Positions 57,726-64,000 of a DNA stretch of 64,000 nt are shown here, piece by piece. Source of the DNA: Enterobacter oligotrophicus (lineage in GTDB: Bacteria > Pseudomonadota > Gammaproteobacteria > Enterobacterales > Enterobacteriaceae); NCBI RefSeq assembly GCF_009176645.1, contig NZ_AP019007.1, forward strand, positions 1,488,001 through 1,552,000, written 5' to 3'. The position numbers and the translations under genes were made by a program. Within the stretch, counting starts at the first letter, position 1, and every line of letters begins with the position of its first letter. Under the pieces are notes generated by a model. The model was given only the letters and a program-made list of their open reading frames with translations. It was not told where the DNA came from and ran no database searches.

Positions 57726-58652
57726 ATGCCCGCCGTTAACCTTCGCCATATCGAGATTTTTCATGCCGTGATGACCACCGGTAATCTCACCGAAGCCGCG
57801 CAAATGCTGCACACCTCGCAGCCAACGGTCAGCCGCGAACTGGCGCGTTTTGAGAAGGTGCTGGGGCTGAAGCTGTTTGAGCGCACGCGCGGCAGACTCC
57901 ATCCCACGGTTCAGGGCTTACGGTTGTTCGAGGAAGTTCAGCGCTCGTGGTACGGGCTGGACAGGATTGTTAGCGCAGCAGAAAGCCTGCGCGAGTTTCG
58001 TCAGGGCGAGCTGTCCATCGTCTGCCTGCCGGTATTTTCCCAGTCGTTCCTGCCGATGCTGCTGCAGCCTTTTCTCGCCCGTTACCCTGAGGTCAGTCTC
58101 ACTATTGTGCCGCAGGAGTCGCCGCTGCTCGAAGAGTGGCTCTCGGCACAGCGTCACGATCTGGGGCTGACGGAAACCCTTGCCACGCCAGCAGGAACAG
58201 AACGCACGGAGTTGCTCTCTTTAGATGAAGTGTGCGTGTTACCCGCCGGGCATCCGCTTGCCAGTAAAGAGGTGCTCACGCCTGCGGATTTCCACGGTGA
58301 AAACTACATTAGCCTGTCGCAAACCGACAGCTACCGACAATTGCTGGATGCATTATTTGCCGAGCATCAGGTGAAGCGGCGGATGGTGGTCGAAACGCAC
58401 AGCGCCGCGTCGATTTGCGCCATGGTGCGAGCGGGGGTTGGCGTCTCGGTGGTTAACCCGCTCACGGCGCTGGACTACGCCGGGAGCGAGATTGTCATCC
58501 GCCCGTTTAGTGTATCGGTTCCGTTCACCGTAAGCCTGATTCGCCCGGTACACCGTCCGGCATCCGCACTGGTGGAGGCTTTTACCGGGCATCTGATTGA
58601 GCACGCACGTCAGGTGGCGCTTCGCTTACCTGACCGACAAAACCCATTATGA
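57726..58652 (+). CDS. lysR: LysR, transcriptional activator of lysA
   Basis: Founding member of the LysR family, activating lysA and repressing itself. 308 residues against 311 in E. coli. Helix-turn-helix at about residues 20-39 ([20 protein letters not shown]). ATG 57726 gives [17 protein letters not shown]. The 123-bp gap to lysA holds the shared control region. Its stop region overlaps the end of convergent racD by six bases. Confidence 0.96.
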   Translation: MPAVNLRHIEIFHAVMTTGNLTEAAQMLHTSQPTVSRELARFEKVLGLKLFERTRGRLHPTVQGLRLFEEVQRSWYGLDRIVSAAESLREFRQGELSIVCLPVFSQSFLPMLLQPFLARYPEVSLTIVPQESPLLEEWLSAQRHDLGLTETLATPAGTERTELLSLDEVCVLPAGHPLASKEVLTPADFHGENYISLSQTDSYRQLLDALFAEHQVKRRMVVETHSAASICAMVRAGVGVSVVNPLTALDYAGSEIVIRPFSVSVPFTVSLIRPVHRPASALVEAFTGHLIEHARQVALRLPDRQNPL

Positions 58653-59339
58653 CAGCATAAACTCGACGGCATCGGCAGCGTGAATGGCGGCGGTATCAAA
58701 TACCGGGATCGGGCTTTGCTCGACCGGTACAAGCAGGCCGATTTCCGTGCAGCCGAAGATCACCCCTTCCGCCCCCTGCTGCGCCAGTTTCTCAATCACG
58801 CTGACATAATACGTGCGGGAGGGTTCGCTGAAGGTGCCCAGGCAGAGTTCGTCGAAGATAATCTGATTAATGCGCGCCCGATCGGCGTCATCCGGGACGA
58901 TGCTTTCAATCCCAAACTCACTGTGCAAACGGCCGCGATAAAAATCCTGCTCCATGGTGTAGCGTGTGCCTAACAGCGCCACACGCGACATACCGGATGC
59001 GGTAATAGCACGTCCGGTCGCATCGGCGATATGCAGGAACGGCAGCGAACAGCGATCTTCAATATGTGATGCCACCTTATGCATGGTGTTGGTGCAGAGT
59101 AAAATGCCCTGCGCCCCCGCCTGCTGCAGCCCAAGCGCGGCGTCAGCCAGTATTTCTCCCGCCTTGTCCCAGTCGCCGCTCGACTGGCAGGCTTCGATTT
59201 CATGGAAATCCACACTGTGCAGCAGCAGGCTCGCCGAATGCAGACCACCCAGACGCTGCTTCACCCCTTCATTAATCAGGCGGTAGTAAGGGATCGTTGA
59301 TTCCCAGCTCATGCCACCTAACAGACCGATCGTTTTCAT
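58647..59339 (-). CDS. racD: Broad-specificity amino-acid racemase RacD (YgeA)
   Basis: Aspartate/glutamate racemase-fold enzyme, 230 residues as in E. coli YgeA, reported to racemise several amino acids including homoserine. The two catalytic cysteines are in LCTNTMHK near residue 83 and FGCTEIGLL near residue 197. ATG 59339 gives [15 protein letters not shown], preceded by AAAGGAGAGATA. It is divergent from kdgF. Confidence 0.93.
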   Translation of the reverse strand: MKTIGLLGGMSWESTIPYYRLINEGVKQRLGGLHSASLLLHSVDFHEIEACQSSGDWDKAGEILADAALGLQQAGAQGILLCTNTMHKVASHIEDRCSLPFLHIADATGRAITASGMSRVALLGTRYTMEQDFYRGRLHSEFGIESIVPDDADRARINQIIFDELCLGTFSEPSRTYYVSVIEKLAQQGAEGVIFGCTEIGLLVPVEQSPIPVFDTAAIHAADAVEFMLS

Positions 59340-59439
59340 TATCTCTCCTTTGCGTTTCTTCCAGTGAAGCAAACTTGTGATCGCCTTTCCAGTTCTTTGG
59401 CGAATCGTTTCCTTTTAACCGCGAGTGAGATAAATTAAA

Positions 59440-59454
59440 TGAAACAATGTTTCA
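59440..59454. promoter_or_regulatory. KdgR operator upstream of kdgF
   Basis: TGAAACAATGTTTCA, a perfect 15-bp palindrome within AAATGAAACAATGTTTCATAA, fits the KdgR box consensus fully. It ends 20 bp before the kdgF start codon, a position for repression released by 2-keto-3-deoxygluconate. Confidence 0.88.
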
Positions 59455-59474
59455 TAACATAATAAGGCGGAGAG

Positions 59475-59798
59475 ATGTTTATTTTCCATAAAGAGACGAC
59501 GCTTGAAGATCTGGGCAATGGCGTTACGCGTCGCATTCTGGCGCATGACGGTAAAATGATGGCGGTAGAGGTCAATTTTGAGCAAGGTGCCATTGGCCCG
59601 ATGCACAACCATCCGCATGAGCAATTAACCTACGTGCTCTCAGGCGAATTCGAATTCACGATTGGTGAAGAAAAGCATGTCGTGACGGCGGGCGATACGC
59701 TTTATAAAGAACCGCACATTATGCACGGCTGCGTTTGCCTGAAGCCCGGCACCCTGCTGGATACCTTCACCCCGGTGCGCGAAGATTTTCTTAAATAA
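59475..59798 (+). CDS. kdgF: KdgF-type cupin, pectin degradation protein
   Basis: 107-residue single-domain cupin. KdgF is known to speed the ring opening of 4,5-unsaturated galacturonate released from pectin or alginate into a linear keto form. Metal-ligand candidates are H44, H46 and Q50 in MHNHPHEQLTYVLSGEF, and H84 in HIMHGC; the C-terminal LLDTFTPVREDFLK is family-typical. ATG 59475 follows AAGGCGGAGAG. The perfect KdgR box before it supports the assignment. A terminator follows at once. Confidence 0.88.
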   Translation: MFIFHKETTLEDLGNGVTRRILAHDGKMMAVEVNFEQGAIGPMHNHPHEQLTYVLSGEFEFTIGEEKHVVTAGDTLYKEPHIMHGCVCLKPGTLLDTFTPVREDFLK

Positions 59799-59828
59799 AA
59801 AAGGGCGCTGCAGAGCGCCCCTTTTTTA
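59797..59828. terminator. Bidirectional terminator between kdgF and fepE
   Basis: GGGCGCT/AGCGCCC stem flanked by A run on one side and T run on the other, so it can serve both convergent genes. Confidence 0.85.
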
Positions 59829-59838
59829 TCTGGTTAAT

Positions 59839-60963
59839 TTATTCTGTTACCGGCTCAGGCAGTGGGTTGCGGGCAAGCATCGCTTCGCGTAACAGTACGC
59901 TGCCGCAGGCAATAAGCCCTCCCAGGAGGCTGGCCAGAATAACGATAAGCGCTTTACCTGGACCGTCTTTTTTCACCGGCATTGACGGCGTGAGCTGGTA
60001 TTTAAACGGCTCAAGCTCCACATCTTTAAAGGAGAGTTTTTGCAACTGAGCCAGGTAGTATTCACGGTTCTGGAAGTCTGCGTTCAGCTCGGCCACATCC
60101 TTCATGCTTTTTTCAATTTGCAGTTTCTGCGCGATACCATCGGCACCCAGCGCGACGGAGTAATCCGGATCATCTTTTACTGCCTGTCCATTGCTGTAGA
60201 CCGGCTTTTTAATGCCCGCCGCATTTGCCACTTCCAGCGAGTAATTGAGGCGCTGCAGGTTCGTTTTATGAATATTCGTCAGGCGCACACGATCGAGATC
60301 CAGTTGCTCTTTTACCACTTTCGCCTTTAGCGTCACCTGATTACGGATATTCTGCATGACTTCCTGCTCAACGATGCGGGAGATATAGGTGATATAGCCA
60401 TCCAGCACCGTCTGGGCATCTTCTGCTGTCGGGGCGGTGAAACTCAATGTCCAGGAGACATATGGCACTTTGTACGCCTCTTTCACCTGAGTGTTATCTA
60501 TCGCTTTCATTCTCTCCGCGATGTTAACCACCGCGCGGTGCAGCTCCATCGGGTCCACATTTGCGCTTTCCAGTTGAGACATCACGTAAGGCGAGCTTTT
60601 CATATACTCTTCGAGCAACGATTGCGACTGAAACTTTTTGATAAACAGGTTAAACACGTCCGGGCGGGTAATTTTAACATCCACATCCAGCACCTCCAGT
60701 GAAACCAACATCTGGCGCAGGGGATTCCATTGCGTCTGTTCCGCCGGGGTAATCACCGCTTTACTGGTCCACTTCTGTGGCAGCAGGAAGGCTATCGCCA
60801 GACCGGCTAACGCAAAGGCCAGCATCGTCACCACGATGCGTTTTTTGGCGGCGTACAACACCATCAGCAGTCCTGAAAGGTCAATCTCGTTGTGCGCATG
60901 TACCGGGGAGGCATGGCGGGAGAAATCCACATCCGTATTTTTTTTGAAATCCATGACTGACAT
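59839..60963 (-). CDS. fepE: O-antigen chain-length regulator FepE (Wzz family)
   Basis: Inner-membrane polysaccharide co-polymerase that sets very long O-antigen length. 374 residues against 377 in E. coli FepE. First membrane segment near 42-62 after the EIDLSGLLMVLYAAKK stretch, a long periplasmic coiled-coil part with IANAAGIKKPVYSNG-type block (here VANAAGIKKPVYSNGQAV, about 245-262), and the proline-glycine-rich second segment (SMPVKKDGPGKALIVILASL, about 327-346). ATG 60963 follows AGAAGAA. In E. coli fepE lies in the enterobactin cluster; here it sits alone between pectin genes. Confidence 0.9.
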   Translation of the reverse strand: MSVMDFKKNTDVDFSRHASPVHAHNEIDLSGLLMVLYAAKKRIVVTMLAFALAGLAIAFLLPQKWTSKAVITPAEQTQWNPLRQMLVSLEVLDVDVKITRPDVFNLFIKKFQSQSLLEEYMKSSPYVMSQLESANVDPMELHRAVVNIAERMKAIDNTQVKEAYKVPYVSWTLSFTAPTAEDAQTVLDGYITYISRIVEQEVMQNIRNQVTLKAKVVKEQLDLDRVRLTNIHKTNLQRLNYSLEVANAAGIKKPVYSNGQAVKDDPDYSVALGADGIAQKLQIEKSMKDVAELNADFQNREYYLAQLQKLSFKDVELEPFKYQLTPSMPVKKDGPGKALIVILASLLGGLIACGSVLLREAMLARNPLPEPVTE

Positions 60964-61206
60964 AACAATTCTTCTGTTGTGATAGCGCAGTTAAAACTGC
61001 TCTGAGATCCCTGAAAGCCGATAATACAAGAAAGTAAGATTTATCTGAAATCCGTTTAACAAAACACGAGACCTGGCTATCAAAATTAGTAGGGAGACTC
61101 AGCGTATTAACACTGTTATTCATCCTCAGCCTGCCCCTTCCCACTTCCTTTTTTTCGTACCGGATTGTGCATATCAACGTTAAAAATGCCACCCCACTCA
61201 CTTTAT

Positions 61207-61221
61207 TGAAACAGCGTTTCG
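61207..61221. promoter_or_regulatory. KdgR-like box 1 upstream of togM
   Basis: TGAAACAGCGTTTCG matches the 15-bp KdgR palindrome TGAAACANTGTTTCA at all but two positions. A CRP-like sequence (TTCGACCGTGATCACA, 61218-61233) overlaps its end. KdgR and CRP both control tog genes in Dickeya. Confidence 0.65.
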
Positions 61222-61282
61222 ACCGTGATCACATTTCCATCATTAAGCGAATGACGCGGAAATAAATAGCAATAAAATAAAA

Positions 61283-61297
61283 TAAAACGATGTTTTA
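61283..61297. promoter_or_regulatory. KdgR-like box 2 upstream of togM
   Basis: TAAAACGATGTTTTA keeps the symmetric AAAC/GTTT core but departs from the KdgR consensus at three positions, so it is a weaker candidate. Confidence 0.4.
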
Positions 61298-61495
61298 GTA
61301 TTCAAAAACGGCGGTTCGCATGTTTTGAAACTCAACGAGTATGAAACAAGGATAAATCAAAAAAAGCGTGAAAAAACAAAGTTAAATGGAGCAGAACTCG
61401 CAAACATCATCCTGAACACTCCCCCTCATGCGAGCATGAGGCGTTGTAACAAAAGCAGATTCCGTTTTAAACCATTGATTGCCAGGTAGGTATGT

Positions 61496-62386
61496 ATGAA
61501 TGAAAACAAACTGCTGGGGCTCGCGTGGATATCACCTTACATAATTGGGTTGATACTCTTTACGGCTTTCCCCTTTGTCTCATCGTTCTTCCTCAGTTTT
61601 ACGGAGTACGATTTGATGAGCCCGCCGGTGTTTAACGGCGTTGAGAACTATCGCTACATGTTTACCGAAGACACCCTCTTCTGGAAATCAATGGGTGTGA
61701 CGTTTGCCTATGTATTTTTGACCATTCCTTTAAAGCTCGCCTTTGCATTGGGCATTGCGTTTGTTCTGAACTTTAAATTACGCGGCATCGGCTTCTTCCG
61801 TACTGCCTACTATATTCCGTCGATCCTCGGCAGCTCCGTCGCCATTGCCGTTCTGTGGCGCGCGCTGTTTGCTATCGATGGCCTGCTGAACAGCTTTATC
61901 GGCGTGTTTGGTTTCGATCCGGTGAACTGGCTCGGTGAGCCTTCTCTGGCGCTGATGTCCGTCACGTTGCTGCGCGTCTGGCAGTTTGGTTCCGCGATGG
62001 TCATCTTCCTCGCGGCACTGCAAAACGTGCCGCAGTCGCAGTATGAAGCGGCGATGATTGACGGAGCCTCTAAGTGGCAGATGTTCATGAAAGTGACCGT
62101 TCCACTGATTACACCGGTGATCTTCTTCAACTTCATTATGCAGACCACGCAGGCGTTCCAGGAATTTACCGGGCCGTATGTGATTACCGGAGGGGGACCA
62201 ACCTACTCGACCTACCTGTTCTCGCTCTACATCTACGACACGGCGTTCAAATATTTCGATATGGGCTACGGCGCGGCGCTGGCCTGGGTTCTGTTCCTGG
62301 TCGTGGCCGTCTTTGCCGGTATCGCCTTTAAGTCGTCGAAATACTGGGTGTTCTATTCCGCCGATAAAGGAGGCAAAAATGGCTGA
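61496..62386 (+). CDS. togM: Oligogalacturonide ABC transporter permease TogM
   Basis: Inner-membrane permease of the CUT1 sugar importer family, 296 residues, resembling Dickeya TogM along its whole length. Six hydrophobic segments. The EAA loop that docks the ATPase is EAAMIDGASKWQMFMKV near residues 183-199. ATG 61496 gives MNENKLLGLAWISPYIIG, preceded by AGGTAGGT. Imports pectin oligomers with TogN, TogA and the binding protein TogB, which should lie beyond the right edge. The stop overlaps togN. Confidence 0.93.
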   Translation: MNENKLLGLAWISPYIIGLILFTAFPFVSSFFLSFTEYDLMSPPVFNGVENYRYMFTEDTLFWKSMGVTFAYVFLTIPLKLAFALGIAFVLNFKLRGIGFFRTAYYIPSILGSSVAIAVLWRALFAIDGLLNSFIGVFGFDPVNWLGEPSLALMSVTLLRVWQFGSAMVIFLAALQNVPQSQYEAAMIDGASKWQMFMKVTVPLITPVIFFNFIMQTTQAFQEFTGPYVITGGGPTYSTYLFSLYIYDTAFKYFDMGYGAALAWVLFLVVAVFAGIAFKSSKYWVFYSADKGGKNG

Positions 62387-63281
62387 TATCCAACAACTCT
62401 CCACGGCGAGAAGCATTGCGGAACGCGAAGTGGCCCGCACGCTGCGCAGAGAAAAAATTAACGCCAGCATTCGCTATGTGATCCTGCTGATTGTCGGCCT
62501 GCTGATGCTCTACCCGCTGGTGTGGATGTTCTCGGCGTCGTTCAAACCGAACCACGAGATCTTCACCACCCTGAGCCTGTGGCCTGCCCACGCCACCTGG
62601 GACGGCTTTGTGAATGGCTGGAAAACCGGCACCGAGTACAACTTCGGCCATTACATGCTGAACACCTTTAAGTATGTGATCCCGAAAGTGATCCTGACCA
62701 TTATCTCCTCCACCATCGTGGCCTATGGCTTTGCCCGCTTCGAGATCCCGTGGAAGAAATTCTGGTTCGCCACGCTCATCACCACCATGCTGCTGCCAAG
62801 CACTGTGCTGCTGATCCCGCAGTACCTGATGTTCCGTGAAATGGGCATGCTGAACAGCTACATGCCGCTGTACCTGCCGCTGGCCTTCGCCACACAGGGG
62901 TTCTTCGTCTTTATGCTGATCCAGTTCCTGCGCGGCGTGCCGCGTGACATGGAAGAGGCCGCGCAAATTGACGGCTGCAACTCTATCCAGGTGCTGTGGT
63001 ACGTGGTGGTGCCGATCCTGAAACCGGCCATTATCTCCGTCGCCCTGTTCCAGTTCATGTGGTCAATGAACGATTTCATCGGGCCGCTGATTTACGTCTA
63101 CAGCGTGGATAAATACCCGATTGCACTGGCTCTGAAAATGTCCATCGACGTCACCGAAGGTGCGCCGTGGAACGAAATTCTGGCAATGGCGAGCATCTCC
63201 ATTCTGCCATCCATCATTGTCTTCTTCCTGGCACAGCGCTACTTCGTACAGGGCGTTACCAGCAGCGGAATTAAAGGTTAA
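62379..63281 (+). CDS. togN: Oligogalacturonide ABC transporter permease TogN
   Basis: Second permease of the Tog importer, 300 residues from ATG 62379, preceded by AAAGGAGGCAAAA; the ATG overlaps the end of togM by eight bases. Six membrane segments. The EAA loop is EEAAQIDGCNSIQVLWYVV near residues 193-211. The N-terminal 40 residues are hydrophilic and cytoplasmic. togA follows after 12 bp. Confidence 0.93.
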   Translation: MADIQQLSTARSIAEREVARTLRREKINASIRYVILLIVGLLMLYPLVWMFSASFKPNHEIFTTLSLWPAHATWDGFVNGWKTGTEYNFGHYMLNTFKYVIPKVILTIISSTIVAYGFARFEIPWKKFWFATLITTMLLPSTVLLIPQYLMFREMGMLNSYMPLYLPLAFATQGFFVFMLIQFLRGVPRDMEEAAQIDGCNSIQVLWYVVVPILKPAIISVALFQFMWSMNDFIGPLIYVYSVDKYPIALALKMSIDVTEGAPWNEILAMASISILPSIIVFFLAQRYFVQGVTSSGIKG

Positions 63282-63293
63282 GAGGGAAATATC

Positions 63294-64000
63294 ATGGCTG
63301 AAGTTATCTTCAACAAACTGGAAAAGGTCTACTCCAACGGCTTCAAAGCGGTACATGCTATCGACCTTAAAATCGCTGAGGGGGAATTTATGGTGATTGT
63401 CGGGCCGTCCGGCTGCGCCAAATCCACCACCCTGCGTATGCTGGCCGGGCTGGAAACCATCAGCGGCGGTGAAGTCCGTATCGGCGACAAGATCGTGAAT
63501 AACCTCGCGCCGAAAGAGCGCGGGATTGCGATGGTGTTCCAGAACTATGCGCTCTACCCACACATGACCGTGCGCGAGAACCTGGCTTTCGGCCTGAAGC
63601 TGAGCAAGCTGCCGAAAGATCAGATTGAATCGCAGGTGAACGAAGCGGCCAAAATCCTCGAACTGGAAGAGCTGCTCGACCGCCTGCCTCGCCAGCTCTC
63701 CGGCGGCCAGGCCCAGCGTGTGGCTGTAGGCCGTGCAATTGTGAAAAAGCCAGACGTGTTCCTGTTCGATGAACCGTTGTCAAACCTCGACGCCAAGCTG
63801 CGCGCCTCGATGCGTATTCGTATTTCTGACCTGCACAAACAGCTGAAGAAATCGGGTAAACCGGCGACCACCGTCTACGTCACCCACGACCAGACAGAAG
63901 CGATGACCATGGGCGACCGCATCTGCGTGATGAAGCTCGGTCACATCATGCAGGTGGACACGCCCGATAACCTCTACCACAAGCCGAAAAACATGTTCGT
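63294..64000 (+). CDS. togA: Oligogalacturonide ABC transporter ATPase TogA, cut by window edge
   Basis: ATPase of the Tog importer, open from ATG 63294 (after AGAGGGAAATATC) to the window end, 235 complete codons out of an expected 370 or so. Walker A reads GPSGCAKST near residues 37-45, with alanine where most of the family has glycine. Signature [14 protein letters not shown] near 135-148, Walker [17 protein letters not shown] near 155-170, H-loop [11 protein letters not shown] near 195-205. The C-terminal regulatory domain is missing. Confidence 0.93.
   Translation, partial: MAEVIFNKLEKVYSNGFKAVHAIDLKIAEGEFMVIVGPSGCAKSTTLRMLAGLETISGGEVRIGDKIVNNLAPKERGIAMVFQNYALYPHMTVRENLAFGLKLSKLPKDQIESQVNEAAKILELEELLDRLPRQLSGGQAQRVAVGRAIVKKPDVFLFDEPLSNLDAKLRASMRIRISDLHKQLKKSGKPATTVYVTHDQTEAMTMGDRICVMKLGHIMQVDTPDNLYHKPKNMF

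Larger units (their letters stand above)
60964..61495. promoter_or_regulatory. fepE-togM divergent intergenic region
   Basis: 532 bp, clearly AT-rich. The half near fepE shows nothing I can name. The half near togM holds KdgR-like sites (listed separately), a CRP-like half site TGATCACATTT next to the first of them, an isolated TGAAACA half box at 61342-61348, and a perfect 8-bp hairpin CCTCATGC-GA-GCATGAGG at 61424-61441 that would lie in the togM leader. Confidence 0.55.

Overview
The window reads as a chromosomal stretch of an Enterobacter-like member of the Enterobacteriaceae. Protein after protein matches the Escherichia coli families in length and motif. Gene order follows the E. coli gudD–araE interval (about 61–64 min on its map). 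The REP units (GCCGGGTGGCGG… type) and the gene differences fit Enterobacter or a near relative better than E. coli. No phage, insertion sequence, CRISPR array or plasmid gene was seen. Assignments rest on recalled family sequences, not on a database search.

Layout. (1) 1–4.8 kb: a D-glucarate operon on the minus strand, gudP-gudX-gudD plus a glycerate kinase (cut by the left edge). (2) 5.1–6.7 kb: yqcC-truC-yqcA; then the CsrA-sequestering RNA CsrB with its upstream UvrY-type palindrome, and syd. (3) 8–14.4 kb: queF, ppnN, the serine uptake/deamination pair sdaC-sdaB, and xni. (4) 14.4–17.4 kb: rlmM-ygdD, gcvA, the sRNA GcvB and the lipoprotein ygdI. (5) 17.6–21.8 kb: csdA-csdE, tcdA, mltA and three identical initiator tRNA genes in an exact 110-bp tandem array. 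(6) 21.9–38.2 kb: amiC; argA with paired ARG boxes; then a minus-strand block of four pseudopilin-like genes (ppdA-ppdB-ygdB-ppdC) running into recC-ptrA-recB-recD. (7) 38.4–43.7 kb: thyA, lgt, ptsP, rppH, then the DnaA-box-rich rppH–mutH intergenic region that corresponds to DARS2. (8) 43.7–51 kb: mutH, ygdR, tas, lplT-aas, the twin sRNAs OmrA and OmrB, and galR.

The accessory part is on the right. Between galR and lysA, which are neighbours in E. coli, lie five extra genes at 50.9–56.4 kb: a GNAT acetyltransferase, an ExuR/UxuR-type GntR regulator, a family-1 phospho-beta-glycosidase, a lone PTS EIIC of the lactose/cellobiose family, and a divergent LacI-type regulator. Their control region carries two copies of TTGGCATACCA, which resembles the ExuR/UxuR operator, around a CRP-like site. 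The geometry fits a CRP-activated promoter with an operator over its start point. After lysA, lysR and racD comes a pectin-oligomer module: kdgF behind a perfect KdgR palindrome, and the oligogalacturonide ABC transporter genes togM, togN and togA (cut by the right edge) behind weaker KdgR-like sites. The O-antigen length regulator fepE lies between them in the opposite direction.

Themes: sugar-acid and plant-derived glycoside use (gud, tog/kdgF, GH1/PTS), recombination and repair (recBCD, mutH, xni), replication control (DARS2), and four well-conserved regulatory RNAs (CsrB, GcvB, OmrA, OmrB).
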